A stretch of 64,000 bases of DNA from Chloroflexi bacterium 54-19 (GTDB lineage: Bacteria > Chloroflexota > Chloroflexia > Chloroheliales > Chloroheliaceae), in contig MKTJ01000059.1 of assembly GCA_001898225.1 (NCBI GenBank), positions 1 through 64,000 on the forward strand. The letters run 5' to 3'. Below, in pieces: positions 19,892 through 26,640 of the stretch. The notes below the pieces were generated by a model. That model was not told the DNA's origin and ran no database searches. It saw nothing but the letters and a program-made list of their open reading frames with translations. Both the position numbers and the translations under genes were made by a program. Position 1 is the stretch's first letter. Every line of letters starts with the position of its first letter.

Positions 19892-20101
19892 CTAGTTCAT
19901 TGGGGAAGCAGAACGGTTTTTAGTACCGAAGAACCAGTTGAATTTCACTTTATGCTCTCTTTTCTGGTCCCCGGCTTTAGTCCGTTGCTTACCCGATTGT
20001 TTTAGTTCGCGGACCATGGCCTCGCGCCGGGCCTCTGCTATTAATTCGTTCTGGCGGTACTCTATAAATTTTTCTTCGAGGTAGTAAATGGTGTTCATCA
20101 T
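19892..20101 (-). CDS. 69-residue basic protein, helical
   Basis: MNTIYYLEEKFIEYRQNELI is followed by a charged helix (AEARREAMVRELKQ) and a Lys/Arg-rich tail. No membrane segment. The upstream AGAAAGG and the even spacing with neighbours support translation. ATG occurs twice in a row; either could be used. Family not recognised; a role in the metal/redox operon cannot be deduced. Confidence 0.6.
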   Translation of the reverse strand: MMNTIYYLEEKFIEYRQNELIAEARREAMVRELKQSGKQRTKAGDQKREHKVKFNWFFGTKNRSASPMN

Positions 20102-20140
20102 TGTTTTAACCTTTCTTTTCCTTTAATTACTAATTACTTT

Positions 20141-20335
20141 TTAGATATTGCTCTCGACACGCTTAATGTACCAGCCGGGAGCGAAGGTGTAAGTAGACCA
20201 GGGGCTTATTCTTCCCAGGAAATGCAAGGTATACCCTGGTATTATTGGTTGGTCGTCAGGTACAATCCTGTAGATTACCTGTCCTATGCGGTATTTATGA
20301 GTTTGCAGGTTCCGGGGATGGCCCTGGCGGCTCAC
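20141..20335 (-). CDS. possible small protein overlapping the DUF4386 gene end
   Basis: The 64-aa ORF begins with GTG inside the 3' end of the DUF4386 gene and ends TLHFLGRISPWSTYTFAPGW then YIKRVESNI. The middle looks protein-like, but there is no clear ribosome-binding site and no family match. It may be the tail of a decayed gene or a translationally coupled microprotein. Confidence 0.3.
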   Translation of the reverse strand: MSRQGHPRNLQTHKYRIGQVIYRIVPDDQPIIPGYTLHFLGRISPWSTYTFAPGWYIKRVESNI

Positions 20336-21044
20336 CCAGGTTGCTAATTTTTGCTGTCCAGGCGCCCATGGTAGGTGAGTTGAATCCTTTAGCGATAAGC
20401 CATACGGGGAGAATTAGTTCAAATAAGCCTCCTGGCACATATTGGATCATATTAAGGTTTAGGCCGAATAGCTCAACCAGACCTCCCACGAACAACCCTG
20501 CATAGCCAACCAGGCCCAGGACTGCTATGAGTCGCGGAATGAGACTTGCCCGGTAAAGAAGATAACAAAAAGGCATACTACCCAGGCCAAGGGCGATCAT
20601 AGCGATTTGAAAGCCCAGTTTACCCTGGTTCACAGTTATGGTGCTTATTGCCTGAAAATGGGAAGTATTCGCAGTTCCTGCCTGTATATATTCCTGACTA
20701 AGTGGGATCAGGGCCAATGAACTAATTCCAGCCAATATCACCAGTAAGCACTCGATAATCCTGGTGCCAGCATAGCCCAGCCCGATCACTTCGTTGTATT
20801 TTCTCAGGATTGGATACAGCATAATGCCAATGGTGGCAACGGCTACGGCATCAATAAACTCAAGAAGCACGCCGCTTACTAACTGAAGGCTCCTGCCATA
20901 GACCTGAGATAGCTGGTCCGAACCATTCAGGAGGGATCCGAGAAGTCCGAAACCAACCATATATGTAACCGTAGCTACCAGGAACAAAGCGCCTACAATT
21001 CTGGCTGTCCGCTTGTTTGAATTAATTTCTTCTCTGAAAGACAT
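20295..21044 (-). CDS. DUF4386 family membrane protein
   Basis: 249 residues with about six hydrophobic segments. The N-terminus NKRTARIVGALFLVATVTYM and the later LLEFIDAVAVATIGIMLYPIL match the layout of DUF4386 proteins. Conserved small and acidic residues near the second and third helices are kept. The family has no assigned biochemical function. AAAAAGG precedes the ATG; the hydrolase gene lies upstream with about 130 bases between, so it may be part of the same transcript. Confidence 0.75.
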   Translation of the reverse strand: MSFREEINSNKRTARIVGALFLVATVTYMVGFGLLGSLLNGSDQLSQVYGRSLQLVSGVLLEFIDAVAVATIGIMLYPILRKYNEVIGLGYAGTRIIECLLVILAGISSLALIPLSQEYIQAGTANTSHFQAISTITVNQGKLGFQIAMIALGLGSMPFCYLLYRASLIPRLIAVLGLVGYAGLFVGGLVELFGLNLNMIQYVPGGLFELILPVWLIAKGFNSPTMGAWTAKISNLGEPPGPSPEPANS

Positions 21045-21171
21045 TGCTTTTTCCTTTTTACTATTTCAAAAATTGGAAATTGAATTTGACTAACTAAAGC
21101 GCGTGGTGAACCAGGCTATTCCAGGGGCTTGAAACAGGCTGGAAATTCCTTAAACCACTACCATTCCTCGC

Positions 21172-22209
21172 TTAATGGCCCCGAACCTGCGTGACCACCT
21201 GCCGCACCGCGTCAAGAACCAGCCCCGGCTGTTCCAATTGAATGTAGTGCCCGCTGCCTTTGGCAACCATCAGGCTGCCTTTTGTACTGAGAGCCGCCAG
21301 CCGTTGCTGAGCTTCGGGCCAGTTTGGTAGCTCCTTCATGTTCTGCTCGGCGGCCAGGACAATCAGCGGCCGGTTGCCCAGCGAAGGCGCTGCCTCCAAT
21401 TGAGCATCGTCTGCCGCACGCCCCTGAGCTTCGGCGATAACAGTGTCACGGCTCTGCTGGGTTGTACTTAAAAGGGCCATCTCGGTACTTATCTTTTCAG
21501 GCACACCCGGCATACTCCAGAAACTGGCCCCAACCAGGCGAATAAGACCGACCCGCCGCAGCAACCCCTTAAAGTTCTCTTGAGCCTCCATCATATCTTG
21601 AAAGCCCTGCGCTTCGGCCAGTGATGTCTGCGCGTCCACATACTCACTCCGGGCGTCAATCAGGACCATTCCAGCGACAAGGTCAGGGTGTTGCTGTGTA
21701 AAGATGCGAATATTCTTGCCCGCCAGGGAGTGACCCACCAGTACGTAAGGGCCTTCGATGCCCGCGTTATTGAGCAGAGTGTATAGCTCACGAGCTATCT
21801 GGTTAGGAGTGCGCGGCTGGGGTCCGGCCTCGCTCCACCCTAAACCGGCCCGGTCGTAAGCACAGACCCTGTTCGTCTTGCTGAGGTCATTTTGCACCAG
21901 GTACCAGTCGAGGGAGGTGCCGCCCAGGCCAGCATCGAGTACAACAGTCGGGCTTCCCGAACCCATACACTGAATATGCAGCCGGTAACCACCTACATCA
22001 ACGAGTTGGCCGGGAGGCGGATAGGCTTTTGCATCACCGCCTGAGGCAATTGCTTCGTAGCTGGCCCCGGCCAGGATCAGCCCCACGATCAGAACCAATA
22101 ACAATCCAAACCCGATGGCGATACGGCGCAACACTCGCCGGAGACGACTCCCCGTGCTAATCGGGAGCGGGGCTGGAGAAGGCAGTTTATCAGTTGCAGT
22201 TTCCAACAT
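21172..22209 (-). CDS. membrane-anchored alpha/beta hydrolase
   Basis: 345 residues. One N-terminal helix (IAIGFGLLLVLIVGLILAG, about 30-48) suggests an anchor with the catalytic domain outside. The alpha/beta-hydrolase core has the oxyanion-region LDAGLGGTSLDW, the nucleophile elbow VGHSLAG with Ser near 161, DARSEYV after strand 6 and the catalytic His in KGSGHYIQLEQP near 321. The acid residue cannot be fixed by eye. GAAAGGAAC precedes the ATG. It is the first gene of the long minus-strand run and faces the 102-bp element at 22286. Substrate unknown; esterase-like. Confidence 0.85.
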   Translation of the reverse strand: MLETATDKLPSPAPLPISTGSRLRRVLRRIAIGFGLLLVLIVGLILAGASYEAIASGGDAKAYPPPGQLVDVGGYRLHIQCMGSGSPTVVLDAGLGGTSLDWYLVQNDLSKTNRVCAYDRAGLGWSEAGPQPRTPNQIARELYTLLNNAGIEGPYVLVGHSLAGKNIRIFTQQHPDLVAGMVLIDARSEYVDAQTSLAEAQGFQDMMEAQENFKGLLRRVGLIRLVGASFWSMPGVPEKISTEMALLSTTQQSRDTVIAEAQGRAADDAQLEAAPSLGNRPLIVLAAEQNMKELPNWPEAQQRLAALSTKGSLMVAKGSGHYIQLEQPGLVLDAVRQVVTQVRGH

Positions 22210-22285
22210 TGTTAGTTCCTTTCAAATTTCTATTTTTCTATATTCCAACGTTGCAAAAAAATAAATACCTTATGCTTTCTTAGAT

Positions 22286-22387
22286 AGTGTAGCTTTAACC
22301 TGAGAAGTTGAAATCAGACTATAGGGACTAAAAAAGCAGTCCTATCAGGCGAGGTGGAACGTCCTTTTCTAGTCCTTTTGATATAGT
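22286..22387 (+). promoter_or_regulatory. 102-bp repeated regulatory-looking element, copy A
   Basis: The element aligns without gaps to 26439-26540, with about 18 differences in 102 bases (82%). Its core is GGGACT, eight bases, AGTCCT, and a further CTAGTCCTTTTGATA lies at its right end. The core resembles in its half-sites the DosR/DevR box (GGGACT...AGTCCC), though the gap is longer. It sits between the hydrolase (minus) and the NarL-type regulator (plus), so it may serve either promoter. Which factor binds is not known. Confidence 0.6.
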
Positions 22388-22638
22388 AGAATTAAGGCAA
22401 AAATGTTTTTCTGAAGCGAGGTTGGAATTTTCAACCTTTTATTTTAAGGTTGAAAGGCGTTTTCCAGGTATTGGTGAGTTAAGAGCAGGTAGTAATCGAC
22501 TTTCATTCAAACAAAGAAACTAAATGGTTTACTCAAGACCTGTGATATAATTTGTTTAATCAAAACCTGACAAGGCCCTTTTTCAAGACATTCGGCAAAC
22601 AGTTTCAACACCAATAGCTTAAAATTAGGGGTTATTTT

Positions 22639-23277
22639 ATGACAATCCGTATTTTGATCGCCGACGACCATAGTGTGGTGCGGGAAGGTTTACGTTTGTT
22701 CCTGACCCTTGACCCTGAGCTGGAAGTAGTAGCCGAAGCTGAAAACGGGGCTGAAGCCCTTAAAGCCGCGAGTGAGGTAAAGCCTGATGTGGTGCTGATG
22801 GATTTATCGATGCCGGAAATGGATGGCATTCAGGCTACCGCCGCTATACGGCGACAGTTACCCGAAACCGAAATCCTGGTCCTCACCAGTTCGGTGGACA
22901 GTAACTTGGCGGTGGAAGCGGTCCGCGCCGGGGCAATCGGTTATTTACTTAAGGACACCAAAGCCCACGAGTTGTGCCGAGCAGTCAAAGCCGCCGCCGC
23001 CGGGCAGGTCCAACTTTCACCGCAGGCGGCGGTATGGCTACTAAAGGAATTGCGTGATCCGGTAAGCCCCGAACCTGAACCTCTCACCAATCGTGAAAAT
23101 GCGGTGCTTAGTCTCCTGGCGCAAGGTAAAGCTAACAAAGAAATCGCCGACATTCTTTCGATTGCCGAAAGAACCGTTAAGACCCACATCAGCAGCATCC
23201 TGGCAAAACTCGGCATGCAAAGCCGCACGCAGGCAGCCCTCTACGCCTCTCGAATTGGCTTAATTCCCAAAAACTGA
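22639..23277 (+). CDS. NarL/FixJ-family response regulator
   Basis: 212 residues. Receiver domain 1-120: acidic pocket IADDHS near 7-12, phosphoacceptor Asp55 in VLMDLSMPEMDG, Thr in LVLTSS and Lys in YLLKDTKAHE. LuxR-type helix-turn-helix from about 145: LTNREN, then LAQGKANKEIADILSIAERT and VKTHISSILAKLGMQSRTQA. The kinase gene follows after about 45 bases, so the two form a two-component system. The 102-bp element with GGGACT-type half-sites lies about 250 bases upstream and is a candidate autoregulatory site. GAF kinase plus this regulator type is also the DevS/DevR (dormancy) layout, a resemblance only. Confidence 0.92.
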   Translation: MTIRILIADDHSVVREGLRLFLTLDPELEVVAEAENGAEALKAASEVKPDVVLMDLSMPEMDGIQATAAIRRQLPETEILVLTSSVDSNLAVEAVRAGAIGYLLKDTKAHELCRAVKAAAAGQVQLSPQAAVWLLKELRDPVSPEPEPLTNRENAVLSLLAQGKANKEIADILSIAERTVKTHISSILAKLGMQSRTQAALYASRIGLIPKN

Positions 23278-23323
23278 CCAACTCGTCCTGTTTCAACCTG
23301 CTTTTTTTAGTGAGGATAAGAAT

Positions 23324-24544
23324 ATGTTCGGTACTCTACAACAAGAGGATGCTAACCGGAACCTAGTGCAGCGTCTAAAAGAGGTGGAAAGGGAAGCGGC
23401 GCGAGAAAGGCAGGCTGCCGAAGGTTTGCGAGATATTTTGAGCTTTCTCAACGCCAACCATACCCTGAAAGATAATCTTCAGTACATTGTCAGCCAGGCT
23501 TGCCGTTTGCTGAACAGCGAAGGCGGGGCATTATGTATTTTACAGGAAAAAGAGGGGGTGCTGCGGATCCAGGCTTCGCAGGGTTTATCCGTTGAATACG
23601 TGGCTAAAATGTTTCACACCATAGGACCGGGGCAGGAAATAGATGCAGTCCAACCCGGCCAGGCAATAATCAATTCTACGGATGTAGCGGAAGATGCGTA
23701 TCCCGACCTGGAGCGGCAGGCTGTCTCACGGTGGTTGGAAAGCCAATACAAGATTAAATTTTCAGTGCCGCTTTATGTAAAAAATAAAAACTATGGCGCC
23801 CTAACTCTCTATTACCGCGAAAAGCGCCAGGTTTCAGCCGATGATATTGCCCTGGCCCTGGCCTTTGCTGATCAGGCCACCCTGGCAATTGAAACCGCCC
23901 GGCTGTATAACGAGGCCCAGGGCAAAGCAGCCCTTGTGGAGCGACAAAGATTGGCCCGCGAACTACACGACTCGGTCTCCCAGGCTTTATTTGGAATTGC
24001 CCTGGGAACCAACTCGGCCATAATGCTTTTAGAACAAAATCGAGATGCGAGCCGGGTGCAGCAGGCCCTGGAGTATGTTCTTTCTTTAGCCGAGACCGGT
24101 ATGGCCGAAATGCGGGCTTTGATTTTCGAATTGAGGCCTGAATCGCTTGAAACGGAAGGGCTGCTGGCCGGTATAATAAAACAGGCCACCTCATTAAAAT
24201 CACGCCACCGGATCGAGGTACAGCTTGAATTAGGTGAAGAAGAACCCGAACTGTCCCTGGATGTAAAAGAAGCCCTCTACCGGATTTGCCAGGAAGCCTT
24301 GCATAACATTATTAAACACGCCCATGCTAAAGAAGTAAGGTTGGGCTTGAACTGGCAAAGAAGTGAAGGGGTGTTGCTTGAGGTCCGGGACAACGGAGTT
24401 GGCTTCGATACAGGCGGGTCTTTTCCCGGTCATCTCGGCCTGCGTTCCATGCAAGAACGGGTGGAAAGGTTAAAAGGCAGCTTCGAGATGGACAGCTCTC
24501 CCGGTAGCGGCACTCATTTGAAGGTTTATTTCCCTGTTAGCTAA
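23324..24544 (+). CDS. GAF-domain sensor histidine kinase
   Basis: 406 residues, no membrane helix, so cytoplasmic. A short N-terminal coiled coil (about 10-35) leads to a GAF domain (about 45-195). Then comes a HisKA_3 domain with the phosphoacceptor His215 in RQRLARELHDSVSQALFG, and a HATPase_c domain from about 300 with YRICQEALHNIIKHAHAKE (N box), VRDNGVGFD (G1) and HLGLRSMQERVERLKG. This is the NarX/DesK/DevS class that phosphorylates NarL-type regulators. What the GAF domain senses (ligand, redox or gas through heme) is not evident. Start ATG with GTGAGGAT upstream. Confidence 0.92.
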   Translation: MFGTLQQEDANRNLVQRLKEVEREAARERQAAEGLRDILSFLNANHTLKDNLQYIVSQACRLLNSEGGALCILQEKEGVLRIQASQGLSVEYVAKMFHTIGPGQEIDAVQPGQAIINSTDVAEDAYPDLERQAVSRWLESQYKIKFSVPLYVKNKNYGALTLYYREKRQVSADDIALALAFADQATLAIETARLYNEAQGKAALVERQRLARELHDSVSQALFGIALGTNSAIMLLEQNRDASRVQQALEYVLSLAETGMAEMRALIFELRPESLETEGLLAGIIKQATSLKSRHRIEVQLELGEEEPELSLDVKEALYRICQEALHNIIKHAHAKEVRLGLNWQRSEGVLLEVRDNGVGFDTGGSFPGHLGLRSMQERVERLKGSFEMDSSPGSGTHLKVYFPVS

Positions 24545-24557
24545 TTTTTCGTTTTTC

Positions 24558-25142
24558 TTAACTTAGATCCCCGCTAGGCTCAGGCAAAGAGATAACCGGT
24601 ACACCTAGCAGAGCCGCGCCGATTAAAACCCTCTCACTTTCCGGCACCTTCCTCTTGGCTGGAATTAGCCCAACTTTGCCATCAGGCTGCAATGAGAGAT
24701 GGCCCACCGCTTCGAAGCCGGTTTTGGATATGATTTCAACCGAAGATTGGTTTTGGGGAGTAGGGACAAGCCAGAAGCGTTTGGCATGCTCGGCCTGGAC
24801 TATCGTTTGCAAAAGACGCGGGTAGTACAAGTCCTTTCCTTGCCAGCCGGGTAAAGTCGCGAAATCCCACAGAAACCGATCACCTGAAGGTACCGGGAAA
24901 ACCAGATTATATTTTACAATAGAAGCTTCGAGGGTAGCCACCCAACCATAAGTCACCGCTCTCAGGCCTAAATAGCCTATATAAGGGCGGTGGCCGGTCT
25001 GCCGTCTTTCCTTAACCTGGCGAGTTGTTAGATGATTTATGCGGGCCAGAACCACATCATCGTCGGCCAGTTGTATCTGAAAATTTAATAAAGGGGGCAG
25101 GTCGATCAAAGGGTCGCCCACCCACCAGGTTGCAAGGTCCAT
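24558..25142 (-). CDS. GNAT-like acetyltransferase, paralog without the Cys tail
   Basis: 194 residues, clearly related to the protein at 18956 over its length: WWVGDPLIDLPPLLNFQIQL, RPYIGYLGLRAVTYGWVATL and LWDFATLPGWQGKDLYYPRL. The acetyl-CoA loop is altered (QGKDLYYP where the paralog has QGQGLYP), which may affect cofactor binding. The Cys-rich tail is missing. GGAGGAAG lies before the ATG. It converges on the kinase gene with only 13 bases between stops. Confidence 0.75.
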   Translation of the reverse strand: MDLATWWVGDPLIDLPPLLNFQIQLADDDVVLARINHLTTRQVKERRQTGHRPYIGYLGLRAVTYGWVATLEASIVKYNLVFPVPSGDRFLWDFATLPGWQGKDLYYPRLLQTIVQAEHAKRFWLVPTPQNQSSVEIISKTGFEAVGHLSLQPDGKVGLIPAKRKVPESERVLIGAALLGVPVISLPEPSGDLS

Positions 25143-25285
25143 TGTGGGGCTTCCTCCAGGTAGAAGATTTACCCTCCGACTTAGCGCCGAAAGGTTACCG
25201 GCATAACTTCATTCGGAAATTATCCAGCCGCATCGGGCGCTCTTAACAAAGCCGGGAGGGTAGAAAGCCTGGGTTTTTCCATTAC

Positions 25286-26266
25286 TTAATCTTGTTCCAT
25301 TGTTATAACTACTTTTCCGGTAGCGTGTCCTTCTTCAAGAAAGCGGATAGCTTCTGCAACCTTGTTCAGTGGGTAATAATTATTTATAACCGGCACAATC
25401 TTTCCAGTTTCTAAAAGTTCCTGCACAAAAATCAGATCTTTTTTGTTGGGTTTCGCTATCAAATTACCCATTTTCTGGCCTCCGGTCATTGAAATCCAAG
25501 GTCCAATGAGCATAATCTTGAACATCTGACCACCATTGCCGCCGGTTCTGACAAATATTCCAGCAGGGTTTAAGGCTCGCTTATAATCTGAAAGCGCATG
25601 ATGCCCGTTGGCGCTAAGAATCAGGTCGTACTGCTTCCCATTTTTGGTGAAATCTTCTTTTGTGTAATCAATGACATAATCAGCCCCAATCGAGCGGGCC
25701 TTATCCAGATTCCTGGTGCTACACACGGCAGTTACCTCAGTGCCAAACGACTTGGCAATTTGCACCGCAAATGTACCTACGCCCCCAGACGCACCGTTGA
25801 TCAAGACCTTTTGCCCGGCAGAAATCTTTCCTTTATCGCGAAGGCCTTGCAACGCAGTGAGGGCGGCTGAAGGTGCTGCCGCGGCTTGCTCGAAAGTCAC
25901 TTTAGCCGGTTTCAACACCAGAGCATTTTCATTGGCACACACATACTCGGCAAAACCACCAAAACCACACTCGGCCATATCCCCGAACACCTCGTCGCCT
26001 GGTTGAAATTGGGTAACCCTGGGACCAACCGCTTCCACCCGCCCGGCTATGTCAGTGCCAGGTATGCTGTATTTTGGTCTTAGAAGCCCGTAACCCATCA
26101 ATCGCATGACGAAAGGTTTACCCCTGACGAGACGCCAATCGCCTGCATTTACAGAGGCCGCATAAACTTTCACCAATACTTCATTGTCTTTTGGCACCGG
26201 TTTAGGTACTTCCTGAATTTGAAGCATATCCGGTGATCCGTATTGTGTACCAACAATTGCTTTCAT
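25286..26266 (-). CDS. zinc-free MDR family NADPH oxidoreductase
   Basis: 326 residues. The GroES-like half starts MKAIVGTQYGSPDMLQIQEV, lacks the catalytic zinc Cys/His set and has YSIPGTDIAGRVEAVGPRVT. The Rossmann half has VLINGASGGVGTFAVQIAKS for NADP(H). This is the quinone oxidoreductase-like group reducing alkenals, quinones or similar. It is closely related to the gene at 32556. The gene diverges from the MalT-like regulator at 26641 with repeat copy B between. GAAAGG precedes the ATG. Confidence 0.85.
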   Translation of the reverse strand: MKAIVGTQYGSPDMLQIQEVPKPVPKDNEVLVKVYAASVNAGDWRLVRGKPFVMRLMGYGLLRPKYSIPGTDIAGRVEAVGPRVTQFQPGDEVFGDMAECGFGGFAEYVCANENALVLKPAKVTFEQAAAAPSAALTALQGLRDKGKISAGQKVLINGASGGVGTFAVQIAKSFGTEVTAVCSTRNLDKARSIGADYVIDYTKEDFTKNGKQYDLILSANGHHALSDYKRALNPAGIFVRTGGNGGQMFKIMLIGPWISMTGGQKMGNLIAKPNKKDLIFVQELLETGKIVPVINNYYPLNKVAEAIRFLEEGHATGKVVITMEQD

Positions 26267-26438
26267 TTAAAAATCCTTTCTATTAGATAGTAGTAACAAT
26301 AATTATTTTCAGTCATTACTGAGGTTCCTCATTAACTGGCTGGTGACTGACGACCTATTTATTCTTAACCGGTTAAAAACCACAAGAAAAGTTACTTCTT
26401 TAACACGAAGCTTACGTTGTATCCATATTGATGATTTA

Positions 26439-26540
26439 AGTGTAGCTTTAACCGGAGGAGTTGTAATCAAACGAAAGGGACTAAAAAAGTAGTCCTACCG
26501 GGCAGATTAGAACGACTTTCTCTAGTCCTTTTGATACAGT
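26439..26540 (+). promoter_or_regulatory. 102-bp repeated regulatory-looking element, copy B
   Basis: Gap-free partner of 22286-22387. Here the central inverted repeat is longer: GGACTA, six bases, TAGTCC. The right end again has CTAGTCCTTTTGATA. It lies 101 bases before the start codon of the MalT-like regulator and about 170 bases from the divergent MDR gene. Confidence 0.6.
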
Positions 26541-26640
26541 GTAGTGGATATTCTATGGGTTTTAAGAGCAGAAGTTCAATTGATGAATTTGCCTAATATC
26601 ATATAATAAAAAAGAAATCATCATATAAGGATATAAAAGC

